Positions 42,960 through 50,101 are shown, counted from the stretch's first letter. The stretch: DNA of 64,000 bases from CALZIK01 sp945787635 (GCA_947259725.1 CAMYNM010000001.1:778350-842349); one strand, 5' to 3'. Notes: generated by a model not told the origin, from the letters alone. A program made the numbers and translations.

Positions 42960-43434
42960 ATGTCCTGGAAGATGCGATCGACGCGCTCGTGGATCCCCAA
43001 GCTCCGCCCGGACCTGGAGCCCAAGATCGTCGCGCTCGCGCGCAGCGGCACGAAAATGCTGGCCGACGCCGATGCTTCTCGCTGAAGAGATCCGCAAGGT
43101 CCGCAAGGGTCGGCTGACCACGGTCGCGAGGCTCCGAGAGGCGCTGGCACGGACGACCGGCGCGGAGACGGTCTGCCCGATGACGACGGGAACCTGCCTC
43201 AGCATCGTCGCAGGTGCGGCCGAGGAGCAGATCGGCGCGGCGCGGCGCCCGGTGGCTCCCCACTAGAGGGCGGTCGAGGCAGACGGAGCGCTACGGGCGA
43301 AGAACCCGGCCGGCCCCACGATCCAAGCGCGGCACCTCCGAGCGGAAGGTCACCGTGTGACCAAGGTCAGCGGCCGCGAGATCTGGCGGGTCTGTGGATT
43401 CGGAGACCCCGAGTCACGAAGGCCAGGCCGCTAG
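42960..43434 (+). pseudogene. MGMT-like (Ada DNA-binding fold) protein gene, frameshift plus nonsense
   Basis: Three consecutive pieces make one recognisable protein. Frame A (42960-43085) reads KLRPDLEPKIVALARSGTKM. Frame B (from about 43072) reads LLAEEIRKVRKGRLTTVARL and ETVCPMTTGTCLSIVAGAAE, with the CPxTTG motif of the small MGMT-like family. A TAG at 43264-43266 then interrupts the same frame at the position of an expected aromatic residue. Beyond it comes NPAGPTIQARHLRAEGHRVT, the family C-terminus, to a stop at 43432-43434. One frameshift near 43065-43072 and one nonsense codon explain all of it. Confidence 0.75.
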
Positions 43435-43593
43435 GACTCTTCCGACTGGAGCTGTCTGGCCTCGAGTTCGAGCCCGTGTACTGAGCGAGATCCCCCGAGG
43501 AGAGGGACCTCGGCCAGGACCGTCTGACGCTAGCCCGAAGCAGTTCGGCTGGCCCACTATCGGTGGACGGGACAGAGAGGTGCGATCGCCGGA

Positions 43594-43615
43594 CGGTCGA
43601 CAGGGGCGTCGACCG
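43594..43615. repeat. Dispersed palindromic repeat copy
   Basis: Arms CGGTCGAC / GTCGACCG, loop AGGGGC, followed by CTACAACAAGATGAGG. First of two copies 150 bp apart. Confidence 0.85.
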
Positions 43616-43743
43616 CTACAACAAGATGAGGTCCGATGCCTCACGGGCCGGCCGCGTGTCTCGTACGAGCGAGCGGGAACGAGCGAGACGAGCCACCGGA
43701 GGCACGCTATCGGTGGAGGGGATTCAGAGATGCGATCGCTCGA

Positions 43744-43764
43744 CGGTCGACAGGGCGTCGACCG
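43744..43764. repeat. Dispersed palindromic repeat copy
   Basis: Arms CGGTCGAC / GTCGACCG with a 5-nt loop (AGGGC), followed by CTACAACAAGATGAGG. The 40 bases after the palindrome match the copy 150 bp upstream. Confidence 0.85.
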
Positions 43765-43874
43765 CTACAACAAGATGAGGTCCGATGCCTCACGGGCCGC
43801 TACATCGGGAAACCGGTTCTACCAACCGATAGGAGCGGTTCGACCCCATAGGAACCCGCGCGCGATGCAACGGC

Positions 43875-43880
43875 TAGAAT
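43875..43880 (+). promoter_or_regulatory. -10 element of M50 protease gene, apparently leaderless
   Basis: TAGAAT preceded by GGC, 8 nt before the ATG at 43889. There is no ribosome-binding site in the 8 nt, so transcription should start at or next to the ATG. Confidence 0.5.
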
Positions 43881-43888
43881 AGCGCCGG

Positions 43889-44590
43889 ATGCCCAACCAA
43901 CTTCTCGAAGGCGCGGTCTTCTACGTCGTCTTCATCTTCGCAGTCACGCTGCACGAGGCCGCTCACGCGTGGGCGGCGAAGCTCGGCGGGGACCTCACCG
44001 CCTACTACGGCGGCCAGGTCTCGCTCGATCCGATTCCGCACATCCGCCGCGAGCCGTTCGGCATGGTGATTCTGCCGATCCTGAGCGTGGCGCTCATGGG
44101 CTGGCCGTTCGGCTTCGCGAGCGCGCCGTACGATCCCAACTGGGCCCGGCGCCACCCGAAGCGCGCCGCCTGGATGGCACTCGCCGGCCCGGGCGGGAAT
44201 CTGCTCCTGGTTCTCCTCGCCGGACTCTTGATCTACCTCGGGACCGCGACGTCGTTTTTCATCGCGCCGGCGTCGGTCTTCTTCTCCCAGGTGACGATCG
44301 GCGCGACCGCGGGCGCGGCGAACGCGGTCGCCTTCGTTTTGAGCGTATTCTTCTCGCTCAACCTGGTGCTTCTGCTTCTGAATCTCGTTCCGGTGCCCCC
44401 GCTCGACGGCTACGGCGCCCTGCCTCTCGTGCTCCCCGAGTCCGCCCTCGAAGCCTACCGGGGCTTCAGCCGCCAGCCCATGATCGGCTGGATCGGGATT
44501 CTCGTGGCCTGGAAGCTCTTCGACTACATCTACCACCCGGTGTTCCTGTTCGCGGTCAACCTTCTCTACCCCGAAGCGCGGTACGGGTAG
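43889..44590 (+). CDS. Site-2 protease family (M50) membrane metalloprotease
   Basis: 233 residues with about five or six transmembrane helices. The zinc motif HEAAH is in the first helix (VTLHEAAHAWAAKLGGDLTA) and the third ligand in the PVPPLDGYGALPLVL motif, equivalent to NPxxDG. FGFASAPYDPNWARRHPKRA and LAGPGGNLLL are typical of the small-rhomboid-like bacterial S2P group. The protein lacks a PDZ domain. It cleaves within membranes; substrate unknown. Confidence 0.88.
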   Translation: MPNQLLEGAVFYVVFIFAVTLHEAAHAWAAKLGGDLTAYYGGQVSLDPIPHIRREPFGMVILPILSVALMGWPFGFASAPYDPNWARRHPKRAAWMALAGPGGNLLLVLLAGLLIYLGTATSFFIAPASVFFSQVTIGATAGAANAVAFVLSVFFSLNLVLLLLNLVPVPPLDGYGALPLVLPESALEAYRGFSRQPMIGWIGILVAWKLFDYIYHPVFLFAVNLLYPEARYG

Positions 44591-44618
44591 CGTCGGCGGG
44601 CGCGCTGCGGGATCGATC

Positions 44619-45011
44619 ATGACGGCTGACTCCAGCGTGACCCGGCTCGGTCTTCACGCTGCCGCCGTCCTCTATACGGGGGGCTCGATCGCCCAGCTGC
44701 TCAAGCTGATCTTCGACTTCCCATGGCAGGAGATGCCGTGGGCCGTCGACTGGGCGATCGTCGCTCTCGGATCGCTGGCGACAGTGACTCTCGTTGCCAA
44801 TACCGGCCGCATCGCCTGGCGAGGCGCCTGGGAGAAGCCGGTTCACTACCTCATCATCCTCCACCTGATGGCCTCGGTAGCCACTCACCTCTGGGCGCTC
44901 TGGGTGCGCAATCACGACATGTTCGGAAAATTCCCATACGAGTACAGCTACTTTGCCCTCGCGTACTTCGGTTTCTTTGCCTGGCGATCCTGGACGATCC
45001 GAACGCGGTAA
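44619..45011 (+). CDS. Four-helix membrane protein, uncharacterised
   Basis: 130 residues with four transmembrane segments (LHAAAVLYTGGSIAQLLKLI, WAIVALGSLATVTLVANTGR, YLIILHLMASVATHLWALWV, YSYFALAYFGFFAWRSW). A FPWQEMPWAVDW loop joins the first two. No family known to me. It follows the M50 gene by 28 bp. Confidence 0.6.
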   Translation: MTADSSVTRLGLHAAAVLYTGGSIAQLLKLIFDFPWQEMPWAVDWAIVALGSLATVTLVANTGRIAWRGAWEKPVHYLIILHLMASVATHLWALWVRNHDMFGKFPYEYSYFALAYFGFFAWRSWTIRTR

Positions 45012-45016
45012 GCCGC

Positions 45017-45022
45017 TAGAAT
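45017..45022 (+). promoter_or_regulatory. -10 element of the GGCT-like gene, apparently leaderless
   Basis: TAGAAT preceded by CGC, 7 nt before the ATG at 45030. Confidence 0.5.
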
Positions 45023-45029
45023 CGCCGGC

Positions 45030-45482
45030 ATGACCGAACCGACCGTCCTCGTCTTCTTCTACGGCTCCTACATCAACCGGACCGTGCTGCGGGAAGTGGA
45101 TCTCGCACCGGAGCGATTCGAGGTCGCCCGCCTGGACGGTTACGACATCTCGATCCGTCCGCTCGCCAACGTGTTCGAGTGCGCGGGCCAAACCGTCTGG
45201 GGCGTCGTTGCCTCGGCGACCCAGGAAGAGCTCGACAGGCTCTACGAGCATGCCAGGAACGTCCTCGGCGGCGTCTACCTGCCCTGCCTGGTGCCGGTCT
45301 CGACCGAGTCCGGCACCGAGGCCGCGCTCTGCTACATCGCGGAGTCGCTTCCGGAAGCGCCCGCGAGCGCCGACTACGTTGACCGCATCGTACGGCCGGC
45401 CCGCGAGCTTGGATTCCCCGAAGACTACATCGATCGGCTCGAGTCGTTCTTGCCGCCCACCGGCGAGAAGGAAGAAGCCTGA
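45030..45482 (+). CDS. Gamma-glutamylcyclotransferase-like (AIG2/GGCT) protein
   Basis: 150 residues. The N-terminal VLVFFYGSYINRTVLREVDL carries the substrate-binding YGS motif of the GGCT fold. AQTVWGVVAS-like (AGQTVWGVVASATQEELDRL) and LDRLYEH are also typical. The catalytic acid (usually Glu in the middle of the domain) may be the Glu/Asp of EELDRLYEH, which I cannot verify. The final CTGA overlaps the next gene. Confidence 0.8.
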   Translation: MTEPTVLVFFYGSYINRTVLREVDLAPERFEVARLDGYDISIRPLANVFECAGQTVWGVVASATQEELDRLYEHARNVLGGVYLPCLVPVSTESGTEAALCYIAESLPEAPASADYVDRIVRPARELGFPEDYIDRLESFLPPTGEKEEA

Positions 45483-45871
45483 AGTACTCCCGACTCCTTA
45501 TTTGGCTCGGCTCGGTGATTCTCGCGGCTACCGCGGCGCTTCACGGTTCCGGGTACTCCGAGGTCGAGGCAGCCGTCGCGGAGTCCGACATCGAAGGGGT
45601 GCTCTCCGGGGCGATCGGTGGCCTGTGGCTCTTCACCTCGATTCACTGGCTGTTTCTCGCCGTTCTGGCGGTAGTCGCGGCGACACTTGCCTCGCGCGTG
45701 AGGACGGTCGTTCTGGGCCTCGTGATCGCCGTGCTGGCCGCCGATATCGTTCTGCTGCTCGTCCACGTCGGACCGTTCATGGGCGAGGTGATGCTGGGAG
45801 CGGCGGCAGTGGCGTATGCGTTGGGGGCGTGGTTGAGCCGGCGCGGCGAAACGACCGCGCCCATGCCCTAG
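45479..45871 (+). CDS. Four-helix membrane protein, CTG start
   Basis: About 130 residues from CTG 45479. KYSRLLIWLGSVILAATAAL forms a positively charged start and first helix; three more helices follow (LWLFTSIHWLFLAVLAVVAA, TVVLGLVIAVLAADIVLLLV, VMLGAAAVAYALGAWL). The first in-frame canonical codon, GTG 45515, would cut the first helix. CTG overlaps the previous stop as CTGA, the same arrangement as the M16 pair. Function unknown. Confidence 0.6.
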   Translation: MKYSRLLIWLGSVILAATAALHGSGYSEVEAAVAESDIEGVLSGAIGGLWLFTSIHWLFLAVLAVVAATLASRVRTVVLGLVIAVLAADIVLLLVHVGPFMGEVMLGAAAVAYALGAWLSRRGETTAPMP

Positions 45872-45893
45872 CTTCCAGCTCGCTCCTCCCCGC

Positions 45894-45899
45894 TAGAAT
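45894..45899 (+). promoter_or_regulatory. -10 element of the trypsin-like protease gene, apparently leaderless
   Basis: TAGAAT preceded by CGC, 6 nt before the GTG at 45906. No ribosome-binding site in between. Confidence 0.5.
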
Positions 45900-45905
45900 C
45901 GACGG

Positions 45906-46997
45906 GTGCAACGCGCGGCGGCTCTTTTCCTTCTCGCTCTCGCTACCGTCTCCTCGGCCGAAGAGGTCCAGATCCGCTTCTCTCTCGAGAGCATCGGGGT
46001 GATCCGCAAAGCCGGCCAGAAGGCCCCCATCGGAACCGGTTTCGTGCTGGGCGAGAGCCGGGCGGTCGTCACCGCCGACCATGTCGTCGCCGCGCGCGGC
46101 CGCTACACCTACCAGGCGGTCCGGGAGGGCTCGCCGGAGATCCCGCTCTCTGTCCGCTCCCGGTTCCCCGGAAGCGACCTCGCGGTCCTGGAGCTGGCCC
46201 CGGAAAGTGAGCTCGACGGCGATCCCTTCCAACTCGGCGACCTCTTCCGCCTCGCCCCGGGCGACACCGTCGTCTACCTCGGCTGGAACGCGCCGAAGAA
46301 CAAGGTCGCCCTGCGCGAGGCCGTGATCTCGGCCGTCGGCAAGGCCAGCTACCTCGGCACCACCGTCGACTTCCTCGAGTTCATCGGTGAGGGCATCCCC
46401 GGCTGGTCAGGCGGGCCGGTGCTCGATCTCGAGGGGAAGGTGGTGGCTGTGATGCACGAGGCCTGGACGAAGCGAGGCGTGAAGGGTGGGAAGACGGTGT
46501 TGGTGAACCGGGCGTTTTCGGCGGGGGTGCTGGGGGAGGCGGAAAAAGGCAGCCGCGCAACCCCCAGCTTCGGCGTTGTTGAACGGCACGGAACGCTGCT
46601 CTGCCTGGCGGCCGAGGGCGATGTAGCGCCAGGGGAATCGCTGCACCTCGTGTTCCCGCAAGAGCCTCAGTCTTGGGCCACGGCTCGAGTGGTGGCGAGG
46701 TACTCCTCGGAATGCGAAGCCGCTCAGGCTTCTAGCTCTCACTTCACTTCCAGCACCTCTCCCGCGACGCTGGAGCTTCATCGCCTCCGAGCGGCGACAG
46801 ACCTGGCGAACGCGCCGTTCCCGGCCATCGGGGTCGTCGGTGCCCCTACCGCGCCGATCAACGCCGGTGATCGCGTAACCATGGATCTCGGCAAGGACGG
46901 CATGCCCGAGACGTTTCGAGCCTGCACAAGCAAGGAAGGTCTGCACCTGAGCGCATGGTCGGGCGCCACCGGCGGGCGGCGCCTCTGGCACCAGTAG
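45906..46997 (+). CDS. Secreted trypsin-like serine protease
   Basis: 363 residues with a signal peptide (RAAALFLLALATVSSA). The catalytic triad is visible: His in VVTADHVVAARG, Asp in GSDLAVLELAP and Ser in GEGIPGWSGGPVLDL, where GWSGGP replaces the common GNSGGP. About 130 residues after the protease domain have no PDZ signature and contain two Cys-bearing parts (SSECEAAQASSSH, RACTSKEGLHLSAW). Initiation is at GTG 45906. It probably acts in the periplasm or outside the cell. Confidence 0.82.
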   Translation: MQRAAALFLLALATVSSAEEVQIRFSLESIGVIRKAGQKAPIGTGFVLGESRAVVTADHVVAARGRYTYQAVREGSPEIPLSVRSRFPGSDLAVLELAPESELDGDPFQLGDLFRLAPGDTVVYLGWNAPKNKVALREAVISAVGKASYLGTTVDFLEFIGEGIPGWSGGPVLDLEGKVVAVMHEAWTKRGVKGGKTVLVNRAFSAGVLGEAEKGSRATPSFGVVERHGTLLCLAAEGDVAPGESLHLVFPQEPQSWATARVVARYSSECEAAQASSSHFTSSTSPATLELHRLRAATDLANAPFPAIGVVGAPTAPINAGDRVTMDLGKDGMPETFRACTSKEGLHLSAWSGATGGRRLWHQ

Positions 46998-47113
46998 TAC
47001 TACCTGGGGTACGACGTCGAGCCTGACTGCAGGGAGGGCGAGACGGGATAAGACGTCGGGGACGGAGCTCCGACGCTGCGTCCGATGCGAACGACTGAGC
47101 CACAGCGACGAGA

Positions 47114-47135
47114 CGGTCGACAGGGACGTCGACCG
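47114..47135. repeat. Dispersed palindromic repeat copy
   Basis: Arms CGGTCGAC / GTCGACCG, loop AGGGAC, tail CTACAACTCCCGATGACG. Confidence 0.85.
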
Positions 47136-47286
47136 CTACAACTCCCGATGACGATCGCCGACATCGAAAGGGGCGTTGACCGCCACAGCAGGAACCGGTC
47201 CTCGACAGGGACGTCGACCGCTACAACTCCCGATGACGATCGCCGACATCGAAAGGGGCGTTGACCGCCACAGCAGGAACCGGTCC
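47117..47286. repeat. 85-bp tandem duplication
   Basis: Two consecutive units, 47117-47201 and 47202-47286, appear identical. Each begins TCGACAGGGACGTCGACCG and ends GCAGGAACCGGTCC. Each contains GACCGCCACAGCAGG preceded by AAAGGGGCGTT, a degenerate half of the palindrome. Confidence 0.85.
47199..47220. repeat. Dispersed palindromic repeat copy, left arm altered
   Basis: Second unit of the 85-bp duplication: the right arm GTCGACCG and AGGGAC loop are intact, the left arm is TCCTCGAC. Confidence 0.7.
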
Positions 47287-47394
47287 GATGCCTGAAGGGC
47301 CGCCGCGTGCCTCTTACGAGGGAGGTCCGCCGACCGAGAAGAGGCGCCGGAGGACCACTATCGGTGATGGCGACTCACAGATTCAATTGCCAGA

Positions 47395-47416
47395 CGGTCG
47401 ACAGGGACGTCGACCG
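47395..47416. repeat. Dispersed palindromic repeat copy
   Basis: Arms CGGTCGAC / GTCGACCG, loop AGGGAC, tail CTACAACTCCCGATGACG, as in the copy at 47114. Confidence 0.85.
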
Positions 47417-47444
47417 CTACAACTCCCGATGACGATCGCTGACA

Positions 47445-47460
47445 TCGACAGGGACGTCGA
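47445..47460. repeat. Dispersed palindromic repeat, degenerate copy
   Basis: TCGAC and GTCGA arms around AGGGAC followed by CCACTACAGG; outer arm bases are lost. Confidence 0.6.
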
Positions 47461-47546
47461 CCACTACAGGTCGCGATGATGATTGTTGAGGACGGGTCCA
47501 TAGGGGCGTCGACCGTTGAAAACGCAAGGCGAGTCGGCGCATCTGT

Positions 47547-47552
47547 TACGAT
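47547..47552 (+). promoter_or_regulatory. -10 element of the DUF4440 lipoprotein gene
   Basis: TACGAT preceded by TGT, 40 nt before the ATG; identical to the -10 proposed for the EF-G-like gene. Confidence 0.35.
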
Positions 47553-47592
47553 TGATGTTTCGGAAACCGGAACCACTCCAAGGAGAATCTCC

Positions 47593-48099
47593 ATGCGGAA
47601 CTTCCTGTCCGTAACCTCGGCTTGCCTCCTGTTCGCCCTCGCCTGTGCTCCGGCGCCGGAGCCCCCGGCTCCCGCGCCCGAGATCGACCTCGAAGCCGAG
47701 CGGGCTTCGTTAATGGCTGCCGACCAAGCCTGGGCCGAGGCCTATGCAACCAGCGACACTCCGGCCGAGGTGTTCGCCCTCAATGTCATCGACGGTGCGT
47801 ATCTGATGCCTCCCGGCGCTCCCGTGGCGAAGGGCAGAGAGGCCATCCGCGAGGCGATCGCCGGGCTCGAGGCCATGGACGGGTTCTCGGTGAGTTGGGG
47901 GCCGACGGACGCGGAGGTGAGCGAGGCCGGCGACATGGGCTTCACGATCGGCACTTACGAGATGCACATGGCTCCCGAAGGCAAGCCGATCAAGATCAAC
48001 GGCAAATACACGACCGTGTGGAGGAAGCAGGAGGACGGCTCCTGGATGGTGGCGGCGGACATGTTCAACGCGAACGGACCGCCAGAGCCGGTGCGGTAG
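47593..48099 (+). CDS. DUF4440/SnoaL-like lipoprotein
   Basis: 168 residues. The signal peptide ends in a lipobox (LLFALAC), so it is a membrane-anchored lipoprotein. A Pro/Ala linker follows, then the NTF2-like domain: MAADQAWAEAYATSDTPAEV, YLMPPGAPVAKGREAIREAI and VWRKQEDGSWMVAADMFN. AAGGAGA lies 5 nt before ATG 47593. The longer in-frame starts upstream lie in repeat DNA and are rejected. Function unknown. Confidence 0.82.
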   Translation: MRNFLSVTSACLLFALACAPAPEPPAPAPEIDLEAERASLMAADQAWAEAYATSDTPAEVFALNVIDGAYLMPPGAPVAKGREAIREAIAGLEAMDGFSVSWGPTDAEVSEAGDMGFTIGTYEMHMAPEGKPIKINGKYTTVWRKQEDGSWMVAADMFNANGPPEPVR

Positions 48100-48115
48100 T
48101 CGAGACCGTCGAAGA

Positions 48116-48137
48116 CGGTCGACAGGGACGTCGACCG
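48116..48137. repeat. Dispersed palindromic repeat copy
   Basis: Arms CGGTCGAC / GTCGACCG, loop AGGGAC, followed by CTACAACGTCGGGCAGG. It begins the first unit of the 265-bp tandem repeat. Confidence 0.85.
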
Positions 48138-48380
48138 CTACAACGTCGGGCAGGGGCGCCCGACGTGACACCCGCCCTTCTCTTTCGGCCCGCGGCTGAA
48201 GGAGCGGGGGTGCGCCTCGTAGGGAGCCTCTCCGCGCTCCCGGAGAGGCGCACCCGCGCGACTCAATCGCCGCGCGAAGCCACAGAGCGGCTCGGGTGGC
48301 GCAAACCCCAGAAGAAAACAACCGCGAGATCGCCGGCGTTCACCATTCTGGGCCACAGGTCGCGAGACCGGCTCTCCATT

Positions 48381-48402
48381 CGGTCGACAGAAACGTCGAC
48401 CG
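48381..48402. repeat. Dispersed palindromic repeat copy
   Basis: Arms CGGTCGAC / GTCGACCG, loop AGAAAC, followed by CTACAACGTCGGGCAGG. Confidence 0.85.
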
Positions 48403-48581
48403 CTACAACGTCGGGCAGGGACGCCCGACGCGACACCCGCCCTTCTCCTTCGGCCCGCGGCTGAAGGAGTGGGGGTGCGCCTCGGAGGGAGCCTCTCCGC
48501 GCTCCCGCAGAGGCGCACCCGCGCGACTCAATCGCCGCGCGAAACCACAGAGTGGCTCGGGTGGCGGCGGGCCGAAAAGAA

Positions 48582-48605
48582 AACGCCGGCGTTCTCGCCG
48601 GCGTT
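48582..48605 (-). terminator. Intrinsic terminator of the ribosomal protein operon
   Basis: Perfect 10-bp arms AACGCCGGCG / CGCCGGCGTT around TTCT. Read on the minus strand the hairpin runs directly into TTTTCTTTTC. It lies 70 bp past the rplQ stop codon and is the strongest terminator in the window. Confidence 0.9.
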
Positions 48606-48645
48606 CACCTTTTAAGGGCGCCAGTTACGAGACCGGCGCACCTTT

Positions 48646-48667
48646 CGGTCGACAGGGACGTCGACCG
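48646..48667. repeat. Dispersed palindromic repeat copy next to rplQ
   Basis: Arms CGGTCGAC / GTCGACCG, loop AGGGAC, followed by CTACAACG. It sits 8 bp beyond the rplQ stop, inside the operon's 3' untranslated region. Confidence 0.85.
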
Positions 48668-48675
48668 CTACAACG

Positions 48676-49038
48676 CTATTCGCCCTTCTCGACCAGCTCG
48701 AGGACCGCCATCTCGGCGCCGTCTCCCTTGCGCGGGCCGAGCTTGGTGATGCGGGTGTAGCCGCCCGAACGGTCGGAAAAGCGCGGCGCGATCTCGTCGA
48801 AGAGCTTCTTGACGTGTGTGCGGTTGGGCACCCACTCGCGCACCCGGCGGCGCGCCTGGACGGTGTCCCGCTTGCCCTGGGTGATCATCTTCTCCGCCAT
48901 CGGCCGCAGCTCCTTGGCTTTCGCCAGCGTGGTGCGGATCTGCTCGCTTTGGATCAGCGAGGCGAGCTGGTTGCGGAACAGCGCCTTGCGGTGCGCCGTG
49001 GTCCGCCCCAGCTTGCGTCCGTTCATTCCGTGTCGCAT
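48676..49038 (-). CDS. rplQ: 50S ribosomal protein L17
   Basis: 120 residues, near the usual bacterial size. RKLGRTTAHRKALFRNQLAS at the N-terminus is the L17 signature, with ELRPMAEKMITQGKRD and RSGGYTRITKLGPRKGDGAE following. Large-subunit protein near the tunnel exit. It is the last gene of the operon, directly after rpoA and before the terminator. Confidence 0.97.
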   Translation of the reverse strand: MRHGMNGRKLGRTTAHRKALFRNQLASLIQSEQIRTTLAKAKELRPMAEKMITQGKRDTVQARRRVREWVPNRTHVKKLFDEIAPRFSDRSGGYTRITKLGPRKGDGAEMAVLELVEKGE

Positions 49039-49073
49039 GAGTATTCCTCCAGAGCCTGCGGGCTACCGGGTGC

Positions 49074-50042
49074 TCAGGCTCCGCCTTCGAGGTCCATCCC
49101 GAAGGACAGGCCGTAGCTGGCGAGCAGGTCATGAACCTCGTCAAGCGACTTCTTGCCGAAGTTCTTGGTCTCGAGCATGTCGCGCTCGCTGCGGGCAACC
49201 AGGTCGCGAAGGGTCATAATGTTTGCGTTCTTGAGGCAGTTGGTCGAGCGGACCGAAAGATCCAGCTCGTCGATCCGCTTGGTGAGGATCGAATCGAGTG
49301 CGCTCGACATCGTCGAGGTCTCGGGCTCGACCTCGGCGACCAGGCTTTCTTCGGTGCCGATGAAGGTCGAGAGGTGCTTGCGCAGTAGGTCGGCGGCCTG
49401 CGATACCGCGTCTTCCGGGGAAACCGTACCGTTGGTCCACACCTCCAGCATGAGCTGCTCGTAGTCGGTGGCGCGACCCACGCGCGCGGCTTCCACGCGG
49501 TAGTTCACCCGCTTGACCGGGCTGTGCACGGAGTCGACCGGGATCCAGCCGAGGCCAAGGGCTTCGTCGAAGTTGCGCTCGGCGCTGATGTAGCCCCGCC
49601 CCAGCTTGATCTGGCCTTCGAGCTTGAGGTTGCCCGATTCGTTGAGAGTCGCGATTGGGGCTTTCTTGTCGCAGATCTCGACGTTGGCGTCGGTGTTGAA
49701 CTGCCCCGCGTTGACGGTGCCCGCGCCCTTGGCGTCGAGGGTGATCACCTTGGGCTCATCGACGTGCAGAAGGAACGGGATCTCCTTGAGGTTCAAGATG
49801 ATGTCGGTCACGTCTTCGACGACGCCGGGGATGGCCGAGAACTCGTGCAGTACGCCCTCAATGCGAACCGCGGCCACCGCCGCGCCTTCGATCGAAGACA
49901 GCAGGCAACGCCGCAGGGCGTTGCCGATGGTGTTGGCGAAACCGCGCTCGAACGGGCGGGCGATGAACTTGCCGTAGGTCGCCGATAGCGATTCGCGATC
50001 CACTTCGAGGCTCTTGGGCCGCTGAAAAACCTGAAATTCCAT
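49074..50042 (-). CDS. rpoA: RNA polymerase alpha subunit
   Basis: 322 residues. The N-terminal dimerisation and assembly domain contains ARPFERGFANTIGNALRRCL and IEGAAVAAVRIEGVLHEFSA. The C-terminal domain has SVRSTNCLKNANIMTLRDLV and KNFGKKSLDEVHDLLASYGL, which contacts UP elements and activators. It lies between rpsD and rplQ as in most bacteria. Confidence 0.97.
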   Translation of the reverse strand: MEFQVFQRPKSLEVDRESLSATYGKFIARPFERGFANTIGNALRRCLLSSIEGAAVAAVRIEGVLHEFSAIPGVVEDVTDIILNLKEIPFLLHVDEPKVITLDAKGAGTVNAGQFNTDANVEICDKKAPIATLNESGNLKLEGQIKLGRGYISAERNFDEALGLGWIPVDSVHSPVKRVNYRVEAARVGRATDYEQLMLEVWTNGTVSPEDAVSQAADLLRKHLSTFIGTEESLVAEVEPETSTMSSALDSILTKRIDELDLSVRSTNCLKNANIMTLRDLVARSERDMLETKNFGKKSLDEVHDLLASYGLSFGMDLEGGA

Positions 50043-50101
50043 AATCCGACTCCTTGTATCTCTTGAATGCCGCTGGTCGCGGCCAGGGTTTCTTTTCCGG
50101 T

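Larger units (their letters stand above)
43435..43888. other. Intergenic repeat region
   Basis: 454 bp without a gene. It contains two tandemly arranged ~150-bp repeat units (from about 43556 and 43706) that each carry CTATCGGTGGA, a GATGCGATCG-like segment, the dispersed palindrome and ACAAGATGAGGTCCGATGCC. The -10 of the M50 protease gene is at the right end. Confidence 0.7.
46998..47592. other. Intergenic repeat region
   Basis: 595 bp with no supported gene. It holds an exact 85-bp tandem duplication (47117-47286), at least four copies of the dispersed palindrome in various states, and related pieces (GGTCCGATGCC, CTATCGGTGATGG). The right end carries the promoter and ribosome-binding site of the DUF4440 gene. 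Confidence 0.75.
48116..48667. repeat. 265-bp tandem repeat (two units plus leading palindrome of a third)
   Basis: Palindrome copies start at 48116, 48381 and 48646, exactly 265 bp apart. Units one and two match over long stretches (CGACACCCGCCCTTCT, GGCCCGCGGCTGAAGGAG, CGCGCGACTCAATCGCCGCG) with scattered differences. Unit two ends with the intact terminator of the ribosomal operon; unit one carries a damaged version (AGAAAACAACCGCGAGATCG). Confidence 0.85.
48100..48675. other. Intergenic repeat and terminator region
   Basis: 576 bp between the convergent DUF4440 and rplQ genes. It is filled by the 265-bp tandem repeat, three palindrome copies and the operon terminator. No gene is supported. 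Confidence 0.8.

Noticed and set aside
47100..47470. Regularly repeated palindromes considered as a CRISPR array
   Set aside because: Spacing is irregular (85, 196, 50 bp), interval sequence is itself repeated rather than unique, and no cas genes are present.
48296..48760. Plus-strand ORF through the 265-bp tandem repeat
   Set aside because: It consists of repeat sequence and antisense rplQ; no family features.
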